This document shows, in pieces, positions 26,455 to 36,391 of a stretch of DNA of 64,000 nucleotides. Location: positions 2,108,001 through 2,172,000 of the forward strand of contig NZ_CP102486.1 of NCBI RefSeq assembly GCF_026261605.1, read 5' to 3'. Numbering within the stretch: the first letter of the stretch is position 1; every line of letters starts with the position of its first letter. The DNA comes from Dechloromonas sp. A34 (GTDB lineage Bacteria > Pseudomonadota > Gammaproteobacteria > Burkholderiales > Rhodocyclaceae). A program made the position numbers and the translations under genes. The notes under the pieces are model-generated. The model worked only from the letters and a program-made list of their open reading frames with translations, was not told the origin of the DNA and searched no databases.

Positions 26455-27224
26455 TGACGGCTGACCTGAGTGCCGTGCTCGCTCCCCTGGCGCTGGGCGC
26501 CGGGCTGGGCTGGATCGGCGGCCTGCTCGGCATCGGCGGCGGCATCATTGCCATCCCGGTCCTCGCCATGGGTTTTGCCATGAGCCAGCAACTGGCCCAG
26601 GGCACGGCGCTGGTGATGATTACGCCGAACGTGCTGGTTGCCTTCTGGCGCTATTACCAGCGCAATCCGCTGCCGTGGCGAACCATCGCCTGGCTGGCTA
26701 GCGCCGCCCTGGTCACCACCTGGCCGGCCGCCAGGCTGGCCGTGCTGCTTGATTCACGGGTGCTGATGATCTGCTTCGCGGTTTTCCTGATCGGCTTGGC
26801 GCTGTATTTCCTGTGGGGCAGCCGCGGTTTGGCGCCGGCCTCTGATCCGGCAGGCGCCTGGAAAGAGCGCTGGCTGCCGGGAGTCGGCCTGATCAGTGGC
26901 CTGTTCACCGGGCTGTTCAGTGTCGGCGCCGGCATTGTCGCCGCGCCGCTCCTGGTCCGCTGTTTCGGCAAGCGCCAGGCCGTGGCGCAGGGCATCGCGC
27001 TGGCCGTCGTCGTGCCCGGGGCAGTCCTCTCGCTGGCGATCTACGGGCAGGCCCGGATGGTCGATTGGCAGACCGGCCTGCTGCTGGCGATCGGCGGTAT
27101 GACTACTGTCTCCTCGGGCGTGGCCTGGGCGCATCGTCTGCCGGAAAGCCGGCTGCGCCGCATCTTCGCGCTGATGCTGCTGGTTACGGCGGGATTGATG
27201 ATACGGGCGGGCGTCGTCGGGTAA
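26454..27224 (+). CDS. TauE/SafE family anion exporter/permease
   Basis: 256 residues from the ATG at 26454, which overlaps the dehydrogenase stop (TGATG). Seven to eight hydrophobic helices occur in two similar halves, each with the family's glycine-rich motif (GLGWIGGLLGIGGGIIAIPVL and SGLFTGLFSVGAGIVAAPLLV). Members of the TauE/SafE/TSUP family move sulfite, sulfoacetate or other organic anions across the inner membrane. Coupling to the dehydrogenase suggests a related organic acid as substrate (inference). Confidence 0.85.
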   Translation: MTADLSAVLAPLALGAGLGWIGGLLGIGGGIIAIPVLAMGFAMSQQLAQGTALVMITPNVLVAFWRYYQRNPLPWRTIAWLASAALVTTWPAARLAVLLDSRVLMICFAVFLIGLALYFLWGSRGLAPASDPAGAWKERWLPGVGLISGLFTGLFSVGAGIVAAPLLVRCFGKRQAVAQGIALAVVVPGAVLSLAIYGQARMVDWQTGLLLAIGGMTTVSSGVAWAHRLPESRLRRIFALMLLVTAGLMIRAGVVG

Positions 27225-27349
27225 ATTTTGCGAAAATGGCGGCCTTGCCGGCGTCAGCCGGCTGACCTTCATTTCCGGATAACCCGAATCTTGCCGTTGC
27301 CCTGCACTACTCCCCGCTTTCCCATCCGCCAACCGGTGTCGGCCTGGTG

Positions 27350-28015
27350 ATGGAGGGCAACTCCCGTTTCATCAGCAGCGCCCAGGACGGCCCGCATCGC
27401 GACCTGGAAGACCTCGTGCGCCGCCACATGGCGCATCCGTTCCGGAAGCCGGTCGCCGACTACAACCGGCAGGCGCTGGCCACGGCGCTGGCCGCCCGCG
27501 CCGTCTGGAATCCGCTGGCACCGCTGATTCTAGACGCCGGCTGCGGGGTCGGCTGGAGCACGCAGCGCATCGCCGAAAGCTTTCCCGATCATTTCGTCTT
27601 CGGCGTCGATCAGTCGCTGGACCGGATCAGCCGTGGCAAGCCCTTGCCGATGCCGGCCAACGCGCTGCTGGTACGCGCCGATCTGGTCGATTTCTGGCGC
27701 CTGCTGGCCGAGCGCGGCATCCGCCTGGCCCGCCATTACAACCTCTATCCGAACCCCTGGCCGAAGATCGGCCATCTCGCCCGGCGCTGGCAGGGGCACG
27801 CGGTGTTTCCAGTGTGGCGCGAACTGGGCGGCGAAGTGGAGTGCCGCAGCAACTGGCGCATCTACATCGAGGAAATGGCCCGGGCGCTGACCTTGCTCAG
27901 CGGCCAGCCGGTGGCCGCCGAACCATGGCAGACGGCCGACCCGATGACGCCCTTCGAGAAAAAATACCTCGCCTCCGGCCACGAGTTGTGGCGCTGCCGG
28001 GTGAATCTGGGATGA
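27350..28015 (+). CDS. TrmB-like tRNA (guanine-N7)-methyltransferase
   Basis: 221 residues from ATG 27350 (GTG 27347 is adjacent). LILDAGCGVGWSTQRIAESFPD is the SAM-binding motif I. YNLYPNPWPKIGHLARRW replaces the classical PDPWPKxRHxKRR of TrmB, and VECRSNWRIYIEEMARAL matches the TDw-eY segment. It is therefore a divergent member of the TrmB fold. It may methylate G46 of tRNA or act on another RNA. Overlaps the next gene by ATGA. Confidence 0.75.
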   Translation: MEGNSRFISSAQDGPHRDLEDLVRRHMAHPFRKPVADYNRQALATALAARAVWNPLAPLILDAGCGVGWSTQRIAESFPDHFVFGVDQSLDRISRGKPLPMPANALLVRADLVDFWRLLAERGIRLARHYNLYPNPWPKIGHLARRWQGHAVFPVWRELGGEVECRSNWRIYIEEMARALTLLSGQPVAAEPWQTADPMTPFEKKYLASGHELWRCRVNLG

Positions 28016-28326
28016 GCCCCTGCCAGAGCTGCGGCGCCTGCTGCGCCAGCTTCCGTGTTGATTTCCACCCGGCCGAACTGGCCGGCGGCACCTTTGCCTG
28101 GGGGGCGGGTGTGCCCAAGGAGATGACAGTGCCGGTCACCGCCGCCATCGTCCGCATGATCGGCACCGATACGGCCGCCCCGCGCTGCATTGCGCTGGCC
28201 GGGGAAGTCGGCCGGGAGGTCGGCTGTACCATCTACGAGGGGCGGCCCTCGCCGTGCCGGGAATTCGATACCGAACACGCCGCCTGCAATCGGGCACGCC
28301 AGCGCTACGGCCTGCCGCCGCTCTAG
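28012..28326 (+). CDS. YkgJ family cysteine-cluster protein
   Basis: 104 residues; ATG 28012 overlaps the TrmB-like stop. Conserved cysteines are in CQSCGACCASF, at PRCIAL, GCTIYEGRPSPCREF and HAACNRAR, the pattern of the YkgJ (UPF0153-like) Zn/Fe-cluster family. Small cytoplasmic protein, function unknown. Translational coupling to the methyltransferase suggests a joint role. Confidence 0.85.
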   Translation: MSPCQSCGACCASFRVDFHPAELAGGTFAWGAGVPKEMTVPVTAAIVRMIGTDTAAPRCIALAGEVGREVGCTIYEGRPSPCREFDTEHAACNRARQRYGLPPL

Positions 28327-28371
28327 TAGCAGCCTTTGCTTTTGTGGTACTAGGGGCGGCGGTCGTTGCGC

Positions 28372-28920
28372 TCAGAGCGGCGACAGTACGGCGACGACGC
28401 GCCCCGGTTCGATCCGCACCGAGCGCAATAACCAGCGTGCTGTGGCTTCTTCGGGGCTGGCGTCCGCGCGCAGGACATAGACCGGTTTTCTGAAATAGCT
28501 GACGACCAGAGTGTTCACGGCGTTGCGGGCGGCCGGCTCGTACTCTTTCGGCAGGGCCTGCGAGGATACCGAGTCGGCGACCGGGTTTTCCAGATAGAAG
28601 GCCTTTGTGTTGTCGTTGTAGCGAATGCCCGCGGTGCCTGTGACATCGACCGGGATGGCCGGCTGGCCGAGCAGCGAGATGTGAACGCGGGCGACGATAC
28701 CGACCCGGCCTTCGGGTACGCCGAGGGTGATCCGGGGTACTTCGAGCAGCGCCACCGTCATCAGGCCGTTGTAATTGCGTTGCTGCGGGCCGGATCTGGC
28801 GAGCGCCGTCTGGATTTCTGTTTCGGAGAAGGCGACTTCCTTGCCCAGCAACTCGGCTTGGCTGCATGGGGCGATGGCCGCGAGGGCGGCAAAGAGGAGG
28901 GCGGTGATGCTTGGCTTCAT
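28372..28920 (-). CDS. DUF1439-like envelope protein
   Basis: 182 residues from the ATG at 28920, with a signal peptide (ITALLFAALAAIAPCSQA). The mature part has VPRITLGVPEGRVGIVARV and VTGTAGIRYNDNTKAFYLENP, a beta-rich pattern resembling the DUF1439 (YceB-like) lipid-binding family. No lipobox cysteine at the cleavage site was recognised with confidence. Likely periplasmic or outer-membrane associated; function unknown. Confidence 0.65.
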   Translation of the reverse strand: MKPSITALLFAALAAIAPCSQAELLGKEVAFSETEIQTALARSGPQQRNYNGLMTVALLEVPRITLGVPEGRVGIVARVHISLLGQPAIPVDVTGTAGIRYNDNTKAFYLENPVADSVSSQALPKEYEPAARNAVNTLVVSYFRKPVYVLRADASPEEATARWLLRSVRIEPGRVVAVLSPL

Positions 28921-29085
28921 GCACTTCCTTGACAGGCTATCGATAGCAGCAAGTCTAGCAGCCTCGTCGGATAAGGCGTCGTTATCCCCGTTTGGGTCGG
29001 GTAAGTCTGTGGATAAGCTCGGGACAAGCATGGCAAGTGCCTGAGCTGGAAAGGGAATCCGGCGTTGCCTACAAAACAGGCGGAT

Positions 29086-32000
29086 TCAGCTTTGTTGCTT
29101 CCGCGGCTGTCGTTTTTTACGCTTGGGTGTGAACATCTGGGTTTCGATGACCTCGGCCGGCAGCGGCTTGGAGAACAGGTAGCCCTGCAACTGGTCGCAC
29201 TTCAGGCGGGCCAGGGTTTCCTGCTGGGCGATGGTTTCGACGCCTTCGGCGACGACGTTCATGCGCAGGCTGTGGGCGAGGGCGAGGATGCCGGTGACGA
29301 TGGCCACCGCATCTTCGTCCTGTGGAATGTCCTGGATGAAGGAGCGGTCGATTTTCAGGGTGTTGGCCGGCAGGTGCTTGAGATAGGAGAGCGAGGAGTA
29401 GCCGGTGCCGAAATCGTCGATCGAGAGGTGGATGCCGAGGCTGCGCAGATCGCGCAGGAGGTCGATGCTTTCCGCGGCGCGGGCCATCAGCACGCTTTCG
29501 GTGATTTCGAGAACCAGTGCCGAGGCCGGCAGGCCGCTGTCGCTCAGGGCGCGCAGCACGATATCGCGCAGATCTGGCTGCTCCAGTTGCTTGGCGGACA
29601 AATTGACGGCGACGTGCAGCTTGCTCAGGCCATTGTCGAGCCAGGTCTTGGCCTGGGCGCAGGCGGTGCGCAGGACGCGCTCGCCGAGGGCCAGGATGAG
29701 GCCGGTGTCTTCGGCGATCGGGATGAATTCGGCTGGCGAAATGATGCCTTCTTCCGGGTGCAGCCAGCGGACCAGGGCTTCGACGCCGGCGATTTCGCCG
29801 CTGACGGTGTTGACCACCGGCTGGTAGAAGACCGTGATTTCGTCGCGTTCAAGGGCACGGCGCAGATCGTTTTCCAGCTTGAGGCGATCCGAGAGGGCCG
29901 ATTCCATGGCCGCTTCGTAATAGCAGAAATCACGGCCGCTCTGCTTGGCGCGATACATCGCGGTGTCGGCGTGGCGCAGCAGTTTGCTGACGTCCTGGCC
30001 GTCGTCGGGGTAGAGCGAAATGCCGATGCTGGCGGTCATCACGACCTCCTGTCCCCCGACGGTGAGCGGGGCGGAGACCGTCCGGCAGATGTTCTGGGCG
30101 ACGCTGGCCGCGACGCCGGGATTCGGCAGTTCGTCGAGCAGGATGGTGAATTCGTCGCCACCCAGACGGGCGACGCAGTCGTCGGCCCGGACGCAGCCCT
30201 TGAGGCGCTGGGCCATGGTGGTCAGCAACTGATCGCCGGCTTCGTGGCCGAGCGTGTCGTTGATGAACTTGAAGCGGTCGAGGTCGAGGAAAAGTACGGC
30301 CAGCGTGCTGTTGTGCGTCATGCTGCGGTCGATGGCGCGATTCAGGTGTTCGACGAAGAGCAGGCGATTGGGCAGCCCGGTCAGCGTGTCGTTGTAGGCG
30401 AGTTGATGTACGTGGCGCTCGGCGCGGGTGGCATCGATGACCCGGCGGACACGCTGGTTGACTACCGAGAGGTGGATCGGTTTGGGAATGAAATCGCTTG
30501 CTCCGGATTCGAAGGCGCGCTCGATCGACTGGCGGTCTTCGAGCGCGGTGATCATCAGCACCGGGATATCCTTCCACTGCGGATGGCGTTTCAAGGCGCT
30601 ACAAGCGTCGAAGCCGTTCATCACCGGCATCAGGGCATCCATCAGGATGGCGTCGGCCGTATTTTCTTCCAGCCAGGCCAGGGCCTCGGTGCCGTCGCCG
30701 GCTTCCTCGACACGGAAACCGTTGCGGTGCAGGGCGTGACGCAGGGCGGAACGAGTGCTGCGGTCGTCGTCGACGATCAGCACGATGGCGGCGTCGTCGC
30801 GGGGTTGCGGGAGGCTGGGCGGCTCGTCGAGCTCCGCCATCATGGCGGGTTCGATAAGCGCAAATTCGGTTCGCAGGCGAAGCAGCAATTCGCTGCTGTC
30901 GCTGAGCGTGCCGGCTTCGGCATGCTGTTCCATGGCGCGGGCGGCGTTGGCCATCGCCACGGCGCCGAGATTGCCGGCGGCTCCCTTGATGACGTGGGCG
31001 ACCTTGCGGATCGTGTCGGCATTGCCGATGGCAATGGCGCCTTCCAGTTCGAACAGGTATCCCGGCATGTCTTCGAGGAAGGGGCGGATCGCTTCACTGA
31101 TCGAATCGCCGAGGAATTCGCGCAGGTTATCGAGCGCCGAGCTGTCGAACGGCGGGGTGTCGGTGCTCTCGACGAGCAGTTCGGCCTGGGCAACTTGGTG
31201 TGTCGAGATCTGCAGGCATCGTTCGAGGTGACTGGCCAGCGCCTCCAAAGTCAGGGGCTTGGACAGGTGGCCATCCATCCCGGCGATCTTGCAGCGTTCG
31301 ATATCGTGCGCCAGCGTATTGGCGGTCATCGCAATGATCGGAATATGGCGGCCGCTGCCGGCTTCCAGACTGCGGATAGCGGCAGTGGCCTGGAAACCGT
31401 CCATTTCCGGCATCGAACAATCCATCAGGATCAGATCCCAGTTGCCGTCCTGCCAGTGGGCAACGGCCTCGACGCCGTTGCGGGCGACGCCGCTGCTGCA
31501 CCCGAGCAGGCGCAACATGCCGACGGCCACGGCCTGGTTGGTGGCATTGTCTTCGGCGATCAGGATGCGGGCGCTGTGCTCCATCCGCCTGGTGGTGGCG
31601 GGTAGCGCTGCCGGGGAGAGGGTGCCGACGGTGCACGGGGCAGTAAACCAGAAATGGCTGCCCAGACCCGGCGTGCTGTCGACGCCGATTTCGCCACCAA
31701 GCAGGCAAACGATCTGCTTGCTGATCGCCAGACCGAGGCCGCTGCCGCCGTAGCGTCGCGTCGTCGAGGTGTCGGCCTGGGTGAATGAATCGAAAATGGC
31801 GGACTGCAGTTCGCCGGCAATGCCGATGCCGGTGTCGCGGACGTCGAAGCGCAATTGCTGGCTGTTTTCGATGCGCTCGACACTAAGAGTCACCGAGCCG
31901 CGCTCGGTGAATTTGAGCGCATTGCCGAGCAGATTGATCAGGACTTGGCGGATGCGGGCCGGATCGCCGCAGAGGACGGGCGGCACATCGGCTGCGACGC

Positions 32001-33120
32001 GGGCAGTGAGGGTCAGCTTCTTGCTGGCGGCCGAAGTCTGGAACATGCTCATGATGCCGTCGATCAGGGGCTGCAGCGCAAAATCGCTGGCGTCGACCTC
32101 CATGCGGCCGGCTTCGAGCCGGGAGAAGTCGAGGATGTTATTGACCAATTCGAGCAGGTATTGCGAGGAGTCCCAGGCCAGGCCGAGCAATTCCGTTTGT
32201 TCCGGGTCCATGCGGCCGGTCTTCAGCATGTCCAGCGTGCCGATCACGCCATTCAGCGGGGTACGTATCTCATGGCTGACCGTGGCGGCGAAATCGGATT
32301 TCAGCTTGGCAAAACGCAGGGCGCTGTCGCGTGCAGTGCGCAATTCCAGCTCGCGTTGCTCAAGGGCTTCCATCATGCTGTTGAAGGCATGGGCCATCTC
32401 GGCCAGATCGCGTGGGCCGGAGAGATCGGCGCGCAGACCGATCTCGCCTTTTTCGGCGCGGGCCATGGTGTCCGAAAGGTCGGAAAGCGGCTGCGTGAGG
32501 CGCCGGGCGAGAAGGCGCAGAGCGAGGACGAAAAACACCGCAAAGGCGATGCCGGCGGCGAAATTGACGATGAATACTTCGCGGATCAGTGCCTTGAGCG
32601 GCGCTTTGCTCTGGTCGACCACCACGAAGCCGAGCAGGATGTCCTTGCGTTCCGTGGTCTCGAACGGCGAGTCCGGGCCGGATACCGACCAGACCGGTGC
32701 GACGAAGCGCCAGCCCGCCGCATTCTCTTCCTCGAGATAGGCGACCTTGGTATTGAGCATCAGCTTGCTGCCGGCACCATTTTCGCTGATCGTGACGCCG
32801 CGTTCGAGAAGTACTCGGCCATCGGTGTGGCGAATCTCGATGCGGGTGATGTCGGGGAAGGCGGAGGCCGCGGCCAGTGCTTCCGAGACGTTGTCGGCGG
32901 AACCAAAGACCAGGGCCAGCCGACTTTGCACCGCCAGGGTCTGCGAGATGCGCAAACCATCCTGCAACTTGCTGGCGTACAACTGGCGACTGCCCTGCCA
33001 GGAGGTGGCAAAGGCCGACAACAGCGAAACGCAGAGCACACCAACCGAGAAGAGGATGGCGAGTTGGCGACGAAAAGTGGTTTTCTTGAAACGCTGCAGG
33101 AGGCCGGAAAATGACGCCAT
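29086..33120 (-). CDS. Hybrid sensor kinase with REC, HPt, REC, GGDEF and EAL domains
   Basis: 1344 residues. TM1 ~20-40, periplasmic sensor ~40-180, TM2 ~184-206, HAMP. HisKA has its phospho-His in VSHEIRTPLNGVIG. The ATPase has GNALKF, DTGIGI and GSGLGLAIS. REC1 (LMDCSMPEMDG), HPt (VAHVIKGAAGNLGA) and REC2 (LMDALMPVMNG) follow, then GGDEF (RLGGDEF with an RxxD inhibitory site, RADD, five residues earlier) and EAL (VEALVRWLHP, NLSAKQL, EITESVL, DDFGTGYSSL). Every motif looks intact, so one polypeptide could run a complete phosphorelay and both make and break c-di-GMP. It starts 6 bp after a periplasmic binding-protein gene, which is likely its signal source. Confidence 0.93.
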   Translation of the reverse strand: MASFSGLLQRFKKTTFRRQLAILFSVGVLCVSLLSAFATSWQGSRQLYASKLQDGLRISQTLAVQSRLALVFGSADNVSEALAAASAFPDITRIEIRHTDGRVLLERGVTISENGAGSKLMLNTKVAYLEEENAAGWRFVAPVWSVSGPDSPFETTERKDILLGFVVVDQSKAPLKALIREVFIVNFAAGIAFAVFFVLALRLLARRLTQPLSDLSDTMARAEKGEIGLRADLSGPRDLAEMAHAFNSMMEALEQRELELRTARDSALRFAKLKSDFAATVSHEIRTPLNGVIGTLDMLKTGRMDPEQTELLGLAWDSSQYLLELVNNILDFSRLEAGRMEVDASDFALQPLIDGIMSMFQTSAASKKLTLTARVAADVPPVLCGDPARIRQVLINLLGNALKFTERGSVTLSVERIENSQQLRFDVRDTGIGIAGELQSAIFDSFTQADTSTTRRYGGSGLGLAISKQIVCLLGGEIGVDSTPGLGSHFWFTAPCTVGTLSPAALPATTRRMEHSARILIAEDNATNQAVAVGMLRLLGCSSGVARNGVEAVAHWQDGNWDLILMDCSMPEMDGFQATAAIRSLEAGSGRHIPIIAMTANTLAHDIERCKIAGMDGHLSKPLTLEALASHLERCLQISTHQVAQAELLVESTDTPPFDSSALDNLREFLGDSISEAIRPFLEDMPGYLFELEGAIAIGNADTIRKVAHVIKGAAGNLGAVAMANAARAMEQHAEAGTLSDSSELLLRLRTEFALIEPAMMAELDEPPSLPQPRDDAAIVLIVDDDRSTRSALRHALHRNGFRVEEAGDGTEALAWLEENTADAILMDALMPVMNGFDACSALKRHPQWKDIPVLMITALEDRQSIERAFESGASDFIPKPIHLSVVNQRVRRVIDATRAERHVHQLAYNDTLTGLPNRLLFVEHLNRAIDRSMTHNSTLAVLFLDLDRFKFINDTLGHEAGDQLLTTMAQRLKGCVRADDCVARLGGDEFTILLDELPNPGVAASVAQNICRTVSAPLTVGGQEVVMTASIGISLYPDDGQDVSKLLRHADTAMYRAKQSGRDFCYYEAAMESALSDRLKLENDLRRALERDEITVFYQPVVNTVSGEIAGVEALVRWLHPEEGIISPAEFIPIAEDTGLILALGERVLRTACAQAKTWLDNGLSKLHVAVNLSAKQLEQPDLRDIVLRALSDSGLPASALVLEITESVLMARAAESIDLLRDLRSLGIHLSIDDFGTGYSSLSYLKHLPANTLKIDRSFIQDIPQDEDAVAIVTGILALAHSLRMNVVAEGVETIAQQETLARLKCDQLQGYLFSKPLPAEVIETQMFTPKRKKRQPRKQQS

Positions 33121-33126
33121 AACCCC

Positions 33127-34272
33127 TTATTGCTCCGGGAAAAGCAGGTTGAAGCCGCGCTGCTGGGCGGGCGATGGCGCCAGGCCGAGATGGCTGGCGG
33201 TTCGGGTATTGAAGGCAGTCAGCACATTGCGCAGGGGAAGGACACCGCGCACCGCCGGGTTGCCATTGGCCATGCCGATCGCCGACGACGCCAAATTGCG
33301 CCCCAGTTCCAGGTTGTTGGGGTAGAGCGCAAAGAGGGCGCCGCGCCGGACATGCGACACGTTGCTCGAAAAAACCGGTATGCCCTTGGACCACGATTCC
33401 TGCAGGACCAGAGGCAGGACCAGCGATTCGTCCACCGTGGCGCTGTCTTGTGGCAGCCAGAGCGCATCGTGCTTGGCATCGGCCGAGGCAAAAATGGCCT
33501 GGTAGATGCCCAGGGCGCTCTTCAGGTCGCCGGCTTCATGGGCCACCAGTTCGAAGCCGTGATTGCGTGCCGCTTCCTTCGCCAGCTTGATCAGCCAGGC
33601 ATTTTGGCGGGGATCGTAAACCACAAAAATGCGGTGGGTTTTCGGCGATAGTTCTTTTAACTGGCTGAACAGCAAGGCCGGATCTGGCGCCAGGCTGAGG
33701 ATCGCATTGTTTCGAACATTGGCTTCGGGCACCGAAACCACGCCGCCGGCGACGACGCCGATGTCCTTGTCGAGTGCGCTGGCGGCGAGCAGTCCATTGC
33801 GGCCGAGGGCGATGACAACGCGAATGTCCTGACGTTTCAGCTCGCCGGAGATGGCCTGGGCGTTGAAATTGTTGCCCACCGCGTAGCTGGTGACCTTGGC
33901 CTGGGCACTTTCCTCGATGCCTTCAATGATTTTCGAGAAGATGCTGCGATACGGCTCGCCGATATCCGGATAGAGCACGGCGATCGGGCCGATAGTGCCG
34001 CCGGCCGCGGCCAGCCGGATTGGGTCGCCGCGCTGGGTGGCGGCCAACAGCATCTGGCTTAGGCGTGGTGAGTCAAGGTCCTTCAGGCTAAGCCGGATGA
34101 TTTCAACCCCCGGTGTATTCCCGATGCCACCCAGTAGCCCGGTAATCGCGCTTGGGTAGGAGTCGTCGGCTTCGGCATAGATGACCGCAATACGGGTCGG
34201 CTCGGCTTGAGCCTGCAAAGTGCTTCCGGCCAGGAAAACCGTCAACAGGAGTCGAAATATGACAAATTTCAT
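33127..34272 (-). CDS. ABC-type periplasmic substrate-binding protein (PF04392-like), probable sensor partner
   Basis: 381 residues from ATG 34272, with a signal peptide (FVIFRLLLTVFLAGSTLQAQA). Two alpha/beta lobes fit the ABC_sub_bind family: RIAVIYAEADDSYPSAITGL, VVIALGRNGLLAASALD, RIFVVYDPRQNAWLIKLA and GIPVFSSNVSHVRRGALFALYP. There are no permease or ATPase genes nearby. The gene lies between the TonB receptor (7 bp gap) and the hybrid sensor (6 bp gap), so it may report a ligand to the sensor rather than feed a transporter (inference). Confidence 0.78.
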   Translation of the reverse strand: MKFVIFRLLLTVFLAGSTLQAQAEPTRIAVIYAEADDSYPSAITGLLGGIGNTPGVEIIRLSLKDLDSPRLSQMLLAATQRGDPIRLAAAGGTIGPIAVLYPDIGEPYRSIFSKIIEGIEESAQAKVTSYAVGNNFNAQAISGELKRQDIRVVIALGRNGLLAASALDKDIGVVAGGVVSVPEANVRNNAILSLAPDPALLFSQLKELSPKTHRIFVVYDPRQNAWLIKLAKEAARNHGFELVAHEAGDLKSALGIYQAIFASADAKHDALWLPQDSATVDESLVLPLVLQESWSKGIPVFSSNVSHVRRGALFALYPNNLELGRNLASSAIGMANGNPAVRGVLPLRNVLTAFNTRTASHLGLAPSPAQQRGFNLLFPEQ

Positions 34273-34279
34273 GTCAGCA

Positions 34280-36304
34280 CTATAGGCTGAAACGCGCCTG
34301 AAGCCAGTAGGTTCGTCCTGGCATCGGGAAATCGTAGGTAATGCCGGAGCTGGACTTGCTCGGTTCGCGGATGTCGGCGTCGAACAGGTTATTGATGGAG
34401 GCCGAGAAGTCCCAGCCACGTTTCGTCCGTTCGCTGCGTAGGGTCAGATCGACAGCTGTGTAATCCGGTACTTCAGGACGCGTGTCACCGTAGGCACGAT
34501 TACGGTCAGCGACGTAATTCACCTGTCCGCTCAGTTGCCAGCTGGGTACCAAACGCCAGTCGGCTCGGCCGTAAAGATGGTGGTGTGGGGCGTAGCCGGC
34601 ATCGCTCCCCGTACTTTCATCGATGTTCTTCTGGTAAGCGTAGTGGCCTGAAAGGCGCAGGCTATTGGAGGCGTCCCAGGCGACTTCCAATTCGCCGCCG
34701 CTGCCTTTCTGCGTGCCACTGTTCAGGTAGGTTGCCCCGGTCTGACTGATGATGTCGGAAATCTCGTGGTGGAAGACACTCAGGCTGGTTTGCAGGTTAT
34801 GGCGGACCTGCCAGGTGATCGCACCTTCCAGTGTCTTTATTTTTTCCGGCATCAGGGAGGAATTGCCCAGCGCGATGGGATTGCCGGTTGCGTATTGCTC
34901 GATAAAGGATGGGGCGCGAAAAGCCGTGCCGTACATTAGTTTTGCGGTCAGGTCGTGGCGTGCTTCCCAGACCAGGGCGAGGCGCGGGTTGGTCGTGCTG
35001 CCAAAATCCGAAAAGCTGTCATAGCGGACGCCACCGGTCAGGGTCCAGGCACGGGCAAAACTCCATTCGTCCTGAATGTAAGCGTAGTCGAGCTTGCGTT
35101 TGTGAGGGGCGAGGAAGAGATTGACTCCGCTCGCCGAGGACATCGGCACGGGCGCCAGGGTGGGAATCTGTGTGAAATTCTTGGTTTCACGGGTCTTGTA
35201 GATTTCCATTTCGTCGTGACCGATGCCGAAGCGCACCCGGTGGTCGGAAAATCCGGAATAGACGCTGGTTCCAGAGAAACGGGACTGACGTTCCCATTTG
35301 TCCGGATCGCCAATCACACCATCGGGGAAGCCTGGGATGACCCCGCCGGGAATCACCACCAGCGGCGTGGTGACCTCGTTGGTGAGATGCATGAAGGCGG
35401 CTTGCAGGGTCACGCTGAGGTCACGGGCAAAGTTTGCATCGGTCCACGACAGGTCGCTGCTGATTCGTTCGCTACGGACGCGTCCGGCCGGGTCCAGTGC
35501 GGCGGCAATGCCGGCGCCCGTGCCGATGTTGTCGCGTAACGTATAGGCAGCGCGCCAGCGGAACTTGCCGTAACCGATATCAAGCTGACCGTCGATGTCG
35601 TCGTGCCCCACGTTAACCGGACCGCTACGTCCGATCCCGTCAGAGCGGATCTGGCGCTTCTGGCCGTCGGTGGTGCCGATTTTCAGATAGGCGGCGACGT
35701 CGAGATCGCCAATCTTGCTGCCATGCTGGAACCAGCTGTCCCAACTGTTGAAGGAGCCGGCCCGCACTCCGAATGAGGTGCCGTCGATGTCTGCCGCTGT
35801 TTTGGTGATGATGTTGATGGTGCCGGCAAAGGCGTCAGCACCGTAAATGGCGGAACCCGGGCCACGGATGACTTCGATGCGGGCGATGTTTTCCACCGGC
35901 AATTCAACCAGTTCCTCGTCGGGATTGCCGAGATAGACGCTGGTTCTCGGTATGCCGTTGACCATCATCAGGACCTGTGGCGAGGTTGCGGTAAGGATGC
36001 CGCGCATGCCGTAGGTGGGGGTGTAGAGGTGTTGCAGCATATTGCGCGAAACGTGCATGCCGGGCACTGCTTCCAGGGCCTCGATTAGCGTCCTGGCCCC
36101 CATGCTAGCGATATTTTCGGCAGTGATGACCGTTGCGGCCGAAGGCGCTTTGCTGAGCAATTGCTTGGTGCCGGTGGCAATGGATACAAAGCTTTTGTCA
36201 CCATATGCCAAGGCGAGGTCTTCCTCGTCGGCCATGGGCTGAGCAAGGGTTAAACTGGTGCCGGTAGCCAGCAACAGGCCGGAAAGTATACGGACTCGAA
36301 ACAT
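34280..36304 (-). CDS. TonB-dependent outer-membrane receptor
   Basis: 674 residues from ATG 36304, preceded by AGGGGG. Signal peptide (ILSGLLLATGTSLTLAQ), then a plug domain (TVITAENIASMGARTLIEALEAVPGM, QVLMMVNGIPRTSV, IARIEVIRGPGSAIYGADAFAGTINIITK), followed by a 22-strand-type barrel ending GRTYWLQARFSL. Imports a scarce, large ligand such as a metal chelate or cobalamin-like molecule with TonB energy. The ligand is not readable from sequence. First gene of the receptor/binding-protein/sensor operon. Confidence 0.9.
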   Translation of the reverse strand: MFRVRILSGLLLATGTSLTLAQPMADEEDLALAYGDKSFVSIATGTKQLLSKAPSAATVITAENIASMGARTLIEALEAVPGMHVSRNMLQHLYTPTYGMRGILTATSPQVLMMVNGIPRTSVYLGNPDEELVELPVENIARIEVIRGPGSAIYGADAFAGTINIITKTAADIDGTSFGVRAGSFNSWDSWFQHGSKIGDLDVAAYLKIGTTDGQKRQIRSDGIGRSGPVNVGHDDIDGQLDIGYGKFRWRAAYTLRDNIGTGAGIAAALDPAGRVRSERISSDLSWTDANFARDLSVTLQAAFMHLTNEVTTPLVVIPGGVIPGFPDGVIGDPDKWERQSRFSGTSVYSGFSDHRVRFGIGHDEMEIYKTRETKNFTQIPTLAPVPMSSASGVNLFLAPHKRKLDYAYIQDEWSFARAWTLTGGVRYDSFSDFGSTTNPRLALVWEARHDLTAKLMYGTAFRAPSFIEQYATGNPIALGNSSLMPEKIKTLEGAITWQVRHNLQTSLSVFHHEISDIISQTGATYLNSGTQKGSGGELEVAWDASNSLRLSGHYAYQKNIDESTGSDAGYAPHHHLYGRADWRLVPSWQLSGQVNYVADRNRAYGDTRPEVPDYTAVDLTLRSERTKRGWDFSASINNLFDADIREPSKSSSGITYDFPMPGRTYWLQARFSL

Positions 36305-36391
36305 GGTGTATCCCCCTGGAGCATTTTCTATGGTTTTTCTTGAATGCCTGGGGAATCTAAAGGAAAGGCTATGCATTGGCAACAAGGGCAA

